Shown: piece by piece, positions 1 to 8,776 of the stretch
How positions within the stretch are numbered: position 1 is the first letter of the stretch
How the letters are laid out: every line of letters begins with the position of its first letter
Assembly (NCBI GenBank): GCA_017306865.1
Contig: JAFKHH010000014.1
Location: 496,001-560,000, forward strand
DNA length: 64,000 bases
Direction: 5' to 3'
Source of the DNA: Filimonas sp.
GTDB lineage: Bacteria > Bacteroidota > Bacteroidia > Chitinophagales > Chitinophagaceae
Notes under the pieces: generated by a model
The model's database searches: none
Told to the model about the DNA's origin: nothing
What the model saw: the letters and a program-made list of their open reading frames with translations, nothing else
Program-made: the position numbers and the translations under genes

Positions 1-898
1 CATTCAGGTCATAGAAGTATAAAGTGTTTTTATTAATGGAAGAATCTGGTGACAACTTAAGGAACACATCCGCATATGTTCTTCTTGCAGAAACAAGGAA
101 TGAAGATTTATCTTTTTGAATAGGGCCTTCAACATTCAGCTTTGCAGAGATAAGGCCAATGCCACCGCTTACATTATAATCCTGGTTGTTACCATCATTC
201 ATTTTGATGTCCACTACAGAGGATAAACGGCCACCATACTGTGCAGGCATACCACCTTTGTAAAGTGTTACGTCTTTAATAGCGTCTGAGTTGAAGGTGG
301 AGAAAAAGCCAAGTAAATGTGACGCATTGTACACTGGTGCTTCATCCAGTAAGATAAGGTTTTGATCAGATGCACCACCGCGTACATAAAAACCGCTGTT
401 GCCTTCGCCAGCAGATTTGACACCGGGTAGCAATTGAATCGTTTTTAAAATATCCCTTTCACCTAATAGCACAGGAATATTTTTTGTTTCGGCAATAGAT
501 AATTTTTCTACGCCCATTTGTGCACTGCCCAGGCTGCGTCCGCGACTGTTTGATGCAGATACCGTTACTGTCTCCAATGTATTATCTGTAACATCATCTA
601 ACTGGATGTCTAATTTGACATCTTTGTTCAGATCGATTGTTACAGCTTTTCCTGAATAGCCAACAGCAGATACTTCAAAAGAATATTTGCCTGGTGGAAG
701 TGTCAGTGAAAAGAATCCATAATCATTGGTTGTAATACCGGTAGAACTGTTGGCTACACGTACGGTAGCGCTAATCAAACTCTCGCCAGTTCTTTTGGAT
801 TTTACAGCGCCGCTGAAAGTAAATTTGCTTTGCGCTGCACATAGTAGTGATAAGAAGATGCCCGACAATAGCAGAAAGCCGGCTTTAGTATTTAGCAT
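1..898 (-). CDS. TonB-dependent receptor, N-terminal part (cut by window edge)
   Basis: N-terminal ~299 residues of an outer-membrane TonB-dependent transporter; the barrel lies beyond the left edge. The start at 898 gives a signal peptide (residues 1-22, LLSGIFLSLLCAAQ), then a carboxypeptidase-regulatory-like beta-sandwich (about 27-110, with GKYSFEVSAVGYSG) and a plug domain with the signatures VRGGASDQNLILLDE and KGGMPAQYGGRLSSVVDI. This architecture is common in Bacteroidota receptors; the substrate cannot be told from this part. No SusD partner lies next to it in the window, so it is probably not a glycan SusC. A consensus-type promoter sits just upstream. Confidence 0.9.
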   Translation of the reverse strand, partial: MLNTKAGFLLLSGIFLSLLCAAQSKFTFSGAVKSKRTGESLISATVRVANSSTGITTNDYGFFSLTLPPGKYSFEVSAVGYSGKAVTIDLNKDVKLDIQLDDVTDNTLETVTVSASNSRGRSLGSAQMGVEKLSIAETKNIPVLLGERDILKTIQLLPGVKSAGEGNSGFYVRGGASDQNLILLDEAPVYNASHLLGFFSTFNSDAIKDVTLYKGGMPAQYGGRLSSVVDIKMNDGNNQDYNVSGGIGLISAKLNVEGPIQKDKSSFLVSARRTYADVFLKLSPDSSINKNTLYFYDLN

Positions 899-917
899 GG
901 TTTTTAAAATTGTGCCG

Positions 918-947
918 CAAACATAGCTTCTATTTTAGCCCGGCAAA
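918..947 (-). promoter_or_regulatory. Bacteroidota-type promoter of the TonB receptor
   Basis: On the minus strand a TATGTTTG box (918-925) fits the Bacteroidota -7 consensus TAnnTTTG, and a TTTG (944-947) lies 18 bases further upstream, matching the -33 element. The start codon is 20 bases downstream of the -7 box, implying a short leader. It is the best complete promoter match I found in the window. Confidence 0.6.
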
Positions 948-973
948 ATCAATTTCGTTAACCTTGCTGTAAA

Positions 974-2263
974 TTACATGGGCGGTTTATAATTGAAAGG
1001 AATCATCGATGCTATCTTCTCTGACCAGCCCCAATAACCAGAGTTAATAATGTTTACAGGATTATAATATACACCATTGCTATACACTTCGACCACAGGT
1101 TCGCTAAGGAGGGTGATTTGCGACGTGGTATACCCAGGTCTTTCATTTCCACGCATCGTTTGTCGCAGGTACAACGGCGATTCTATCTTTTTAGTATATA
1201 CGATCTGTAAATAGTTTTTAAATTCTAGTCCAGCTCTGTTACTATCCAATCCGTAAGCAATGCTATCTCCTCTTAACAGGTTTGTATCCAACAGATCATA
1301 CGCATCCGGTTGCTTCATTATGCGTTCATAATATTCCGTAGAGTCCTTTATACTTTTGTCGCTATTATTCCCGTTACCGATTGCAGCGTCACGTAATGAC
1401 AAGGTTTTATCCTGCGCAATAAAGAAGTTACCTTTTTTTGTTGCCTCCATTTGTGCACGCGCCTGCGACAGTTTTCTATATGCATCCTTCACACGGATCT
1501 TTTCTGCGTTCTCCACTCTTTTCAAATGATATACCCTGAAGTTTTCTTCTACCAACCTGTTGCGATACAAGGCGCGCATAAAGTGCATAATAGAACCATT
1601 GTATGCATCAGCCCTGTTTTTTTCCCAGCGCTTCACTTGTCCTTTCCTTCCTTTCATTTCCTGGAATAAAGGATAGCCGGTATATAATACATAACGTGTT
1701 TTGAAGTTGTAGGAAAATTCTTCCAACTGATATTTGATATTATATCCCATGGATTTGTTTTCAATGATCAGCGGTTCCATAGCTATCGCAGTTAACCGAT
1801 TCTCTTTTTTAGAATTTCTGAACCGGATCACCTCTTTGTTTTTGATCACACAGTCTTCCGCATACTCTGTCGTTCCAATAAAATTTTCCATGAAGAACTT
1901 ACCCCATTTATCCCAGCCATTTTTTTCAAAAGGTTCCAGTACTACTTCCTGTAGTTCATTTGCTTTGGGCGTAAGGGATATTTTCAGATTTGCATTATTG
2001 TCCGCAGTATTAACTGTTCTTACAAATGTCTCGTACCCGATATATGAAACAACAAGATCGTACTTACCGGGTGCCATTCGCGCAAAAGCAAACTGCCCGT
2101 TAGACCCCGTTACCATTCCTGTAGAAGAGTTGCTGAAAAATACACTTGCCCCGGAAATAGGTTTGTGGTTTTCATCAGTGATTGTACCGGAAATAGTATT
2201 CTCTTGTGTAAATGCTGCACAATAAATCAGCAGCAGTAGGCAGTTTATCAGGATCGCTTTCAT
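974..2263 (-). CDS. Secreted protein with carboxypeptidase-regulatory-like domain
   Basis: A 429-residue exported protein. Residues 1-19 are a signal peptide (LLLLIYCAAFTQ). Residues 22-105 form a carboxypeptidase-regulatory-like domain (SGTITDENHKPISGASV, GKYDLVVSYIGYE), a beta-sandwich usual at the N-terminus of Bacteroidota surface proteins. The remaining ~320 residues are hydrophilic with no motif I can name. Related proteins are annotated only as carboxypeptidase-like regulatory-domain proteins. It is transcribed towards the TonB receptor start, 75 bases away, so it may share that receptor's job at the cell surface; this is inference. Confidence 0.8.
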   Translation of the reverse strand: MKAILINCLLLLIYCAAFTQENTISGTITDENHKPISGASVFFSNSSTGMVTGSNGQFAFARMAPGKYDLVVSYIGYETFVRTVNTADNNANLKISLTPKANELQEVVLEPFEKNGWDKWGKFFMENFIGTTEYAEDCVIKNKEVIRFRNSKKENRLTAIAMEPLIIENKSMGYNIKYQLEEFSYNFKTRYVLYTGYPLFQEMKGRKGQVKRWEKNRADAYNGSIMHFMRALYRNRLVEENFRVYHLKRVENAEKIRVKDAYRKLSQARAQMEATKKGNFFIAQDKTLSLRDAAIGNGNNSDKSIKDSTEYYERIMKQPDAYDLLDTNLLRGDSIAYGLDSNRAGLEFKNYLQIVYTKKIESPLYLRQTMRGNERPGYTTSQITLLSEPVVEVYSNGVYYNPVNIINSGYWGWSEKIASMIPFNYKPPM

Positions 2264-2337
2264 ATTCGGTTAAAATAGCGATCGAATATCCTACATATTA
2301 AGGTTAATGAAGGTTAAAATCTACCACAGAGTTTCCT

Positions 2338-2437
2338 CTTCCTGGTCTCCCGACCAGGAAGCGTAGGTTTATCGACTCCGTCGATATAATGTCGACAGAG
2401 TCGACAATCCACTGCATCCCAGTCGGAGACTGGGATG
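2338..2437. repeat. Run of four short hairpins
   Basis: Four perfect hairpins follow each other within 100 bases: 2338-2361 (10-bp stem, loop TCCC), 2370-2386 (7 bp, loop TCC), 2390-2406 (7 bp, loop AGA) and 2415-2437 (10 bp, loop GGA). Each stem closes with GAC/GTC next to a purine or pyrimidine triplet loop, so the four look like variants of one unit in alternating orientation. They sit between the lysC terminator and the promoter side of the 974-2263 gene. Function is unknown. Confidence 0.75.
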
Positions 2438-2442
2438 ATAAA

Positions 2443-2471
2443 AAAAGCCCGCTATAATTAAGCGGGCTTTT
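2443..2471 (-). terminator. Intrinsic terminator of lysC
   Basis: An 11-bp perfect stem (AAAAGCCCGCT at 2443-2453 with AGCGGGCTTTT at 2461-2471) followed on the minus strand by a T-run. It lies 45 bases past the lysC stop. Confidence 0.85.
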
Positions 2472-2515
2472 ATATATTCAACAGCAATTCACGATTGCCG
2501 TCTCACGTTTCACGA

Positions 2516-3835
2516 TTACAAACCAAAGATACCAGCGTTCAGCAATTGCAATGTTTGCGTTTTGTAACTACTAGGTACCAGCAAAGAAATGTTATGCGCA
2601 CTACCGCCATAGCTTACCATTGTTACAGGCACGGGGCTTAATGCGTCAAACAATCTTTTCAATACATCTTTAGTTTCTGCTATCTCGTTACCTACTATTG
2701 AAACGATAGACTGGTCTTTTAATACCTCTACTGTACCGAATGGTTCCAGTTCTTTAATGATCTGGTCAAGATGCGCGTCAGTATCAATCGTAACAGACAC
2801 TGCCACTTCTGAAGTAGTGATCATATCGATCGGTGTACGATACTTTTCAAACACTTCAAATACTTTTCTTAAGAAGCCATAAGCCAACAGCATACGGCTG
2901 CTTTTTATTTTAATAGCAATGATACCATCTTTTGCTGCTACAGCTTTTACACCTACCGTTCCTGCGCTTGCCTGGATGGTTGTACCCTTTGCTTTAGGCT
3001 CCATCGTGTTCAGCAGTTTCACCGGCACGTTGTTTAATTGTGCAGGCCAGATACAGGTCGGGTGCAGGATCTTTGCACCGAAGTAAGCTAACTCAGCAGC
3101 CTCATCAAAACTTAACTGCTCTATAGGCAATGTTTTGTTTACCACACGCGGATCATTATTATGCATACCATCTATGTCTGTCCATATCTCACACACGGTC
3201 GCATGCGCAGCAGCGGCAACCAATGAAGCAGTATAATCGCTACCACCACGTTTCAGGTTATCTACCTCTCCTCTTGCGTTGCGACAGATATATCCCTGCG
3301 TGATAAATAATTTTTTATTGCTATGCTGTTTCAGTAAGTGATTTAGCTTAGTTGTAATCACCGGCAGGTTAGGTTCGTCGTTTACATCTATAGTCATGAA
3401 CTCCAATGCAGGCAATAATAGGTGATCAATACCTTTTTCTTCCAGGTAAACAGAGAAGAGTTTGGTGCTCATCAACTCGCCTTGCGCAAGGATGTCTTTG
3501 TTTAACGCTTCACTGAAAGAGATGCGTAAGATGATATTCAAAAATTCGAAGTGTTCGCTAACAATTGCATTTGCTTTTTCGCGTAAGCTTTCGCCCTGCA
3601 CCAAAGACAATACAAAGGATCTGTAATGAGCTTCCAGCTCGTCAATCTTTCGCTTGGCTTCGTCACGCTTACCATTTGCAATACTTTCGCTAATGCCAAC
3701 CAGGGCATTAGTGGTTCCGCTCAATGCGCTTAGTACAACAATTTTAGGTTCTGCATCCGCGGTAATTAACTCTGCTACCTGGTGCATGCGCTCCGGCTTA
3801 CCAACACTGGTACCGCCAAACTTCATTACTTTCAT
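2516..3835 (-). CDS. lysC: Aspartate kinase (monofunctional)
   Basis: Phosphorylates L-aspartate, the first step to lysine, threonine, methionine and diaminopimelate. At 439 residues it has the length of monofunctional aspartokinases. The N-terminal amino-acid-kinase signature KFGGTSVG is at residues 5-12, the substrate-site segment RGGSDYTA follows near 196, and tandem ACT regulatory domains fill the last ~130 residues, suggesting feedback control by an amino acid. No homoserine dehydrogenase part is fused. A family-F phrase repeat (TTCACGATT type) starts at the stop codon. A TACTTTTG -7-like box lies at 3879-3886 upstream. Confidence 0.95.
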   Translation of the reverse strand: MKVMKFGGTSVGKPERMHQVAELITADAEPKIVVLSALSGTTNALVGISESIANGKRDEAKRKIDELEAHYRSFVLSLVQGESLREKANAIVSEHFEFLNIILRISFSEALNKDILAQGELMSTKLFSVYLEEKGIDHLLLPALEFMTIDVNDEPNLPVITTKLNHLLKQHSNKKLFITQGYICRNARGEVDNLKRGGSDYTASLVAAAAHATVCEIWTDIDGMHNNDPRVVNKTLPIEQLSFDEAAELAYFGAKILHPTCIWPAQLNNVPVKLLNTMEPKAKGTTIQASAGTVGVKAVAAKDGIIAIKIKSSRMLLAYGFLRKVFEVFEKYRTPIDMITTSEVAVSVTIDTDAHLDQIIKELEPFGTVEVLKDQSIVSIVGNEIAETKDVLKRLFDALSPVPVTMVSYGGSAHNISLLVPSSYKTQTLQLLNAGIFGL

Positions 3836-4207
3836 TTCCTTGTAGGATTTTTTAAGAAGAGAAAAAATTTATGAGTTGCAAAAGTAAATTCTCTGTAATA
3901 ATTGTAGAGAATTAATTTGCTGCACAAAACCGCAATACTAATGGGTGTGAGCAAGGGGATTGGTATATAGTTAAATTGTTATATTGATTCATTGTTTTGC
4001 TCGTTAATCGCATGTAGAATATAAATAGTCCCCCGTATTTTATATTAATGCGCCCAACAACTTGACCATACAGCAATTGAACAATCTCGTTAAATAGTTT
4101 AACTATTACAGCCTCGTAATTGAACTATTTAACAATTAAACGATTAGTCTCGCTTAAATTTCCATTAGTTTCTCCCGGTTACAACTTTATTCCATATCTT
4201 GACCGCG
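3836..4207. other. Divergent intergenic region between lysC and the desaturase
   Basis: No gene seen. It holds the lysC -7-like box (CAAAAGTA on the plus strand, 3879-3886), a flanking inverted repeat TTCTCT...AGAGAA (3889-3911) that could be an operator, and a copy of the AATTGTT phrase family (about 4062-4144) in which CAATTGAACAAT, TAAATAGTTTAACTATT and AACAATTAAAC can fold on one another. Confidence 0.5.
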
Positions 4208-5200
4208 ATGGACATGAAATACGACTTCAAACACAGCCACAATCCGGAGCCGCATCGCGCCCGTACCAAGCAAATCTTACAAGCACATCCTGAAGTAAGA
4301 AACCTGATCGGTAAAAATCCCTATACCATTTTTGCTATACTGGGATTAGTAGCCTTACAAATTGTAATAGCCTGGCTCGTTTCAGCAGAGTCTTGGTGGA
4401 TGGTCTTGATCGGCGCTTATTTCATAGGTGCATTTGCCGACCACTCTCTGTTTGTAATGATCCACGAGTGCGCGCACAAATTGCTATTCAAAAGCCCGGT
4501 TGCCAACAAATTTGCGGGCATGCTTGCTAATATGCCGCAGTTATTTCCCAGCTCTGCCTCTTTCGAACGCTACCATATCAAACATCATTCATTCCAGGGC
4601 GTACATGAACTGGATGGCGACTTACCCAATCGTTGGGAAGCGCGCCTGATCAATAATTATTTTATCGGCAAAGTAATCTGGCTGTTGTTCTATCCTTTTT
4701 TCCAGCTCTTCCGTTTAGGAAGATTGAAGGAGATAAAGGCTTTTGATAAATGGGTTGCGATCAACTGGGCAGTACAGATTGTATTCATTACTGTGATCGC
4801 TTATTTCTTTGGCATTAAAGCAATTGTTTATCTCCTGCTTAGTTTCTTTTTTTCTGTGGGCCTGCACCCGCTTGGCGCCCGCTGGATACAGGAGCATTAT
4901 TTAACGCATGAGGAGCAGGAAACATATAGTTATTATGGTGTATTAAACAGCGTGGCTTTCAATGTAGGTTATCATAACGAACACCACGATTTTCCATCTG
5001 TTCCGTGGAATAAACTCCCGCAGATAAAGAAGCAGGCTCCAGCGTATTACGATACGTTGAAAAGCCACACTTCATGGACCTTACTATTCTTCCGCTTCCT
5101 GTTTGACAAGGAACTTTCTTTGTATTCCAGGATCGTAAGAAAGAACAGAGGTAAGGTTTGCCTGAAGGATGAATCGAAGCCGGATATAGAAATGATTTGA
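4208..5200 (+). CDS. Membrane fatty-acid/sphingolipid desaturase (DEGS-like)
   Basis: Integral-membrane di-iron desaturase of 330 residues. Histidine boxes are HECAH (86-90), HIKHH (123-127) and HNEHH (256-260), separated by hydrophobic segments (about 40-60, 65-82, 152-170, 185-218). The C-terminal part, including YSYYGVLN, FNVGYHNEHHDFPSVPW and YYDTLKSHTSW, and the N-terminal H-R-REIL-like start closely resemble, from memory, animal dihydroceramide delta-4 desaturase (DEGS1), more than ordinary bacterial acyl desaturases. Bacteroidota make dihydroceramides, so a sphingoid-base substrate is plausible but inferred. ATG 4208 is preferred over TTG 4199; ATG 4214 is also possible. Followed by a strong bidirectional terminator. 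Confidence 0.85.
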   Translation: MDMKYDFKHSHNPEPHRARTKQILQAHPEVRNLIGKNPYTIFAILGLVALQIVIAWLVSAESWWMVLIGAYFIGAFADHSLFVMIHECAHKLLFKSPVANKFAGMLANMPQLFPSSASFERYHIKHHSFQGVHELDGDLPNRWEARLINNYFIGKVIWLLFYPFFQLFRLGRLKEIKAFDKWVAINWAVQIVFITVIAYFFGIKAIVYLLLSFFFSVGLHPLGARWIQEHYLTHEEQETYSYYGVLNSVAFNVGYHNEHHDFPSVPWNKLPQIKKQAPAYYDTLKSHTSWTLLFFRFLFDKELSLYSRIVRKNRGKVCLKDESKPDIEMI

Positions 5201-5250
5201 GGTGGAGGTATTGTTCAATTGTTACATTGTTTAATTGTTTTTCTTAGATA

Positions 5251-5282
5251 GCAAAAGGCTCGCATAGTTGCGAGCCTTTTGC
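5251..5282. terminator. Bidirectional terminator between convergent genes
   Basis: A 14-bp perfect stem, GCAAAAGGCTCGCA (5251-5264) and TGCGAGCCTTTTGC (5269-5282), with a 4-base loop. It serves the plus-strand desaturase and the minus-strand dehydrogenase. It is itself flanked by opposed AATTGTT phrase repeats (about 5215-5240 and 5286-5323). Confidence 0.85.
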
Positions 5283-5326
5283 ATTATTCAACAATATATC
5301 AATGTAACCATTCAACAATTAAGCTT

Positions 5327-6406
5327 TCACCCCAATTGCACATTAAACTTAGCGCCCACTTCTTCCAGGTCTTTTACTACTGGCTCTACTACGGGAATGC
5401 CATCGCGCATGCGGTCTGCTTCCATCTCACGTTCAGGATCACCAGGTATCAATACTTTTTCATAACCATCTGCAGGTTTTGCCTGGCGGAAACGTGTGAT
5501 CCAGTTGTCCATGTGTGCTTTAAATTCGTCTGCAGGGCGGAAAGCATCTATACGCATAGCGCCAAAGAAATGCCCCAAACCTTTGCCAGGCATATTTTCC
5601 GGCATTGGTACATACGCAGGGAAAGGCGGCGCCCAAGGCCCGTAGCTTGCGCCGCTGAACACAGCGGAGAAAATGTCTACTATACTACCCAGCGCATATC
5701 CTTTATGGCTGCCATGCTCCCTGTCACTACCCAATGGCAGCAAAGCACCTGCACTTTTCAGTGCATTGGCATCTGTTGTCTCTTTACCGTCTTTATCTTG
5801 TACCCAGCCTAGCGGCGCATCGGCATTTTTTCTTTGTAATATTTCCAATTTGCCATTCGCTGCTGTGGTGGTGGCCATATCCGCCACAAACGGCGGCTGC
5901 TCATTTGCCGGAATTGCGACAGCAATAGGGTTGGTACCGAGCATGCGCTCTACACTGAAAGTAGGCGCTACCAGTGCGCTTGCATTGGTCATAGCCATAC
6001 CTACCATATCGTGTTGCAGCGCCATCATTGCATGGTAACCAGCAATGCCGAAGTGATTGCTATTGCGCACGCTTACCCAACCTGTGCCAGCTATTTTAGC
6101 CTTATCTATTGCTACCTGCATGGCAAAAGGCGCTACTACAAGACCCAGCCCTGCATCTCCGTCTATTACAGCCGTAGAGGGCGTTTCATGCACTATTTTA
6201 ATATCGGGCGTTGCATTAATGCGTTTGGCTTCCCACAGGCGTACATAGCCACTGAGGCGGGCTACGCCGTGGCTGTCTATTCCTCTTACATCTGCTGCTA
6301 TCAGCACTTTTGTAGCCAGGGCGGCATGCTCGTCTGAGCAGCCGATGCTTTTGAAAATAGTATAGGTAAACTGGTATAACCTGTCGTATGTAAATATGTG
6401 TTCCAT
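5327..6406 (-). CDS. Ldh-family NAD(P)-dependent dehydrogenase
   Basis: A 359-residue cytosolic oxidoreductase of the malate/L-lactate/ureidoglycolate/sulfolactate dehydrogenase family (Ldh_2), which is unrelated to Rossmann-fold malate dehydrogenases. Signatures seen are DVRGIDSHGVARLSGY (near residue 39), the family segment NSNHFGIAGYHA (near 115), MLGTNPIAVAIP (near 152) and GSHKGYALG (near 230). Members reduce 2-oxoacids or oxidise 2-hydroxyacids with NAD(P); the substrate here cannot be told. A TATCTTTG -7 box on the minus strand (6411-6418) ends only 4 bases before the ATG, so the message may be leaderless or nearly so. Confidence 0.9.
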   Translation of the reverse strand: MEHIFTYDRLYQFTYTIFKSIGCSDEHAALATKVLIAADVRGIDSHGVARLSGYVRLWEAKRINATPDIKIVHETPSTAVIDGDAGLGLVVAPFAMQVAIDKAKIAGTGWVSVRNSNHFGIAGYHAMMALQHDMVGMAMTNASALVAPTFSVERMLGTNPIAVAIPANEQPPFVADMATTTAANGKLEILQRKNADAPLGWVQDKDGKETTDANALKSAGALLPLGSDREHGSHKGYALGSIVDIFSAVFSGASYGPWAPPFPAYVPMPENMPGKGLGHFFGAMRIDAFRPADEFKAHMDNWITRFRQAKPADGYEKVLIPGDPEREMEADRMRDGIPVVEPVVKDLEEVGAKFNVQLG

Positions 6407-6515
6407 TGGACAAAGATAAAAAGTGAAGAATTGTTAAATGGCTTAATTGTTGAATTGTTGTTCTGTTACTGGTTAACCGGGTAGCTGGTAACCTGTAATA
6501 ACTTATTTTTACCAC

Positions 6516-7820
6516 ATGAGAGTTTTGCTTTTTTTCGCCGTATTCCTTTGCACGCAGCAAATAGCATTTTCACAGTACACAAGAGAGGCTATACAATCGA
6601 ATAGTGTATTGGGAGATAAAAGAAAATCTTTCGATACCTACCTGCGTGAGTCCACGATTGCAAAAGCATTTTCAATGCCGCTGGATAGCAACAGTGAATA
6701 TCAATACGAATCTGCCTGCTGGGCTATTTCCCAGTTCTTAATTCAATCACCTGTTGTAAAAAGCGGGTTTGATAGTTTATATATTCACTATACGCAACTC
6801 CAGTATAGCACAAAGCGTGCTTTTATAGAAGCGGCTTATGCCACTTACCCAAGAGCATTTGCCAGGCGTTTTGATACGTTATTGCAGCAGGAAACAAATC
6901 CTAAGTTGTTTGCTATGCAGGCAGTTTACCTGGCACGCGTAGATTCCAGCATGGAAAGAACAATGAAAACACTAACCTTGCTACAGCAACGTTTTCCGGG
7001 CGCAGACACTTTACCATTACTACAGGAGTTCAAAAAATATATTGTTTTCAATAATACACACGCTTTACAACTGCCGCCTTCTTTCAATGACTTGTTTGCC
7101 AATCAAAAACTGATCGGGCAAAAAATCGTTTATTCATTTCAGCGCTGGGACAGGAACTATCCGGGTTTAGCAATCATTCAAAATGCAGATGGCAGTTTTG
7201 TAAAGGATACTGCCGGTAAGGTGCTGGTGTTTCAGCAACTGGCGCGCGCGGGCTCCAACCTGCCTTATTTCCTGACCAATGGCAATACTCCGCAAGGCAT
7301 ATTCAGCATACAGGGAACGGCTATTTCTCATAATAATTTCATTGGCCCCACACCTAACATTCAACTGGTAATGCCGGGTGAAGGTACGGATAGCGCCTAC
7401 TGGCACATGAATACCGGTCTTGCACATACGGTGTTTGACTCTACTAAAGATGCTTTGGGTAATTATACAAACCTGTTACCAGCTTCCTGGCAGAGTTATG
7501 AACCGCTAAAAGAGGCGTTCTATGCTGGAAAAATAGGACGTTCTGAAATCATTGCGCATGGTACAACCATCAACCCTGAATACTTTAAGGGTATGCCGTT
7601 TTATCCATTGACACCAACATTAGGCTGTCTTTGTGCAAAAGAATTATGGAATGAAGCAGATGGTAAATTGTCTAACAGCGAACAATTCAGTTTAGTGAGT
7701 GCCTTCCTGTCCACGCCGGGAGATAAGGGATACCTGTTTGTAATAGATCTGAATAATAAAAAACAACCGGTAACAAAAGCAGAGATCCAAAAACTGGTAG
7801 ACGCGTTTGAGAAACATTAG
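6516..7820 (+). CDS. Secreted L,D-transpeptidase-like protein
   Basis: A 434-residue exported protein with a signal peptide (1-19, LLFFAVFLCTQQIAFS). The C-terminal third contains AHGTTIN followed about 20 residues later by PTLGCLCA, which resembles the His...(S/T)xGC catalytic layout of YkuD L,D-transpeptidases, with the Cys as nucleophile. The first ~200 residues are helical and unrecognised. If the match is right it acts on peptidoglycan in the periplasm. I cannot exclude that this is only a family of uncharacterised Bacteroidota proteins with a fortuitous motif. The start at 6516 is favoured because it begins the signal peptide. Confidence 0.6.
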   Translation: MRVLLFFAVFLCTQQIAFSQYTREAIQSNSVLGDKRKSFDTYLRESTIAKAFSMPLDSNSEYQYESACWAISQFLIQSPVVKSGFDSLYIHYTQLQYSTKRAFIEAAYATYPRAFARRFDTLLQQETNPKLFAMQAVYLARVDSSMERTMKTLTLLQQRFPGADTLPLLQEFKKYIVFNNTHALQLPPSFNDLFANQKLIGQKIVYSFQRWDRNYPGLAIIQNADGSFVKDTAGKVLVFQQLARAGSNLPYFLTNGNTPQGIFSIQGTAISHNNFIGPTPNIQLVMPGEGTDSAYWHMNTGLAHTVFDSTKDALGNYTNLLPASWQSYEPLKEAFYAGKIGRSEIIAHGTTINPEYFKGMPFYPLTPTLGCLCAKELWNEADGKLSNSEQFSLVSAFLSTPGDKGYLFVIDLNNKKQPVTKAEIQKLVDAFEKH

Positions 7821-7837
7821 CTCCCGCGCATTAAAAT

Positions 7838-8005
7838 AGGCCACCAAGACACGAAGACAGAAAGGAACACCAGGAAAGAATATCGCAAAGGACACAAAGG
7901 AGGTTTTATAACGTTTGTAAAGTATATAGAGTTATAAGGCACCTCCTATGAGTAGGCTTACTCACAACTGACTACTCTCAACTCACAATTGCTTTATTCA
8001 CGATT
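7838..8005 (+). repeat. Composite phrase repeat (copy 1 of a ~150-bp dispersed element)
   Basis: Begins shortly after the stop of the preceding gene with GCCACCAAGACACGAAGACA, continues into ATCGCAAAGGACACAAAGG, then TAACGTTTGTAAAG, TATATAGAGTTATA, GGCTTACTCACAACTGACTA and ATTCACGATTACCG. The same order of segments is present in inverted orientation at 58786-58932, and the second half again near 33219-33300. Confidence 0.7.
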
Positions 8006-8044
8006 ACCGTCCTGCCCTCTCCAATGAATCACACACAACAAAAA

Positions 8045-8067
8045 AGCCCGTTCTTTACGAACAGGCT
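8045..8067 (-). terminator. Intrinsic terminator of ssb
   Basis: Stem AGCCCGTTC / GAACAGGCT with one mismatch and a 5-base loop, followed on the minus strand by a T-run. It is 26 bases past the ssb stop. Confidence 0.7.
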
Positions 8068-8092
8068 CTTCTTATATTTCATTTTTCTCTTA

Positions 8093-8590
8093 CTAGAATG
8101 GTAAGTCATCTACCGGCTCTGTCATATCGCTTGGGGCGCCTTGTGAGCTGTAGCCACCGCCTTGCTGGCCGCCACCATTGTTATATCCGCCACCGCCGCT
8201 ATTGTTATTGTAGCCACCGCTGTTACCACCTTGCTGCTGGTAACCACCACCTCCGCCGCCTTCATTTTCGTTGCGGGATCCGCCCAATAACTGTATGCTT
8301 ACAACACGCATGGTTAAAGATGCACCAGACCTTCCATCATTTGTCTGGTAAGTACGCACTTCCGGGTTGCCCTCTGCATATACTGTAGTACCTTTTTTCA
8401 GGTAAGGAGCAATAGCTGTTCTGTCTGTCCAATAAGCACATTCTACCCAAATAGTTTTGTCTTTCATGTTACCGGAAGCATCACGAAATTTCTCCGTATG
8501 CGCAACACTGAAATTAATCACATTTTTACCGTTTACGGTATTTACAACGCAGTCTTTCCCTAGGTTACCGATGACTTGTAGCTTAATCAT
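8093..8590 (-). CDS. ssb: Single-stranded DNA-binding protein
   Basis: A 165-residue SSB that coats single-stranded DNA in replication, repair and recombination. The OB-fold covers residues 1-105 (VIGNLGKD, NFSVAHTEKF, WVECAYW). A long Gly/Asn/Gln-rich linker (about 110-150, many GGG and YNN units) leads to the acidic tip PVDDLPF, the conserved docking tail for SSB partners. It is divergent from mnmA, and no rpsF or rpsR flank it, so this is a stand-alone copy; whether it is the only ssb in the genome cannot be judged here. Confidence 0.93.
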   Translation of the reverse strand: MIKLQVIGNLGKDCVVNTVNGKNVINFSVAHTEKFRDASGNMKDKTIWVECAYWTDRTAIAPYLKKGTTVYAEGNPEVRTYQTNDGRSGASLTMRVVSIQLLGGSRNENEGGGGGGYQQQGGNSGGYNNNSGGGGYNNGGGQQGGGYSSQGAPSDMTEPVDDLPF

Positions 8591-8754
8591 AGTCGTATTT
8601 CTTTTTAAAACGTGGCAAAATAAGGAAAATATCCGCTATCCCTTAAAGAAAATTAATGCACAGCTTATCTACAGATAATCAATTGGTTAATAAGATTCTC
8701 CTCAACTCGAAAAGCGGATTTAGGATGGGTTTCGTAACTGACGCGGCATTGTTT

Positions 8755-8762
8755 TATCTTTG
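8755..8762 (+). promoter_or_regulatory. -7 box of the mnmA promoter
   Basis: TATCTTTG fits the Bacteroidota -7 consensus and lies 14 bases before the mnmA ATG. A weak TTTC at 8730-8733 stands at about the -33 distance. Confidence 0.5.
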
Positions 8763-8776
8763 CACAAATTTTTGAC

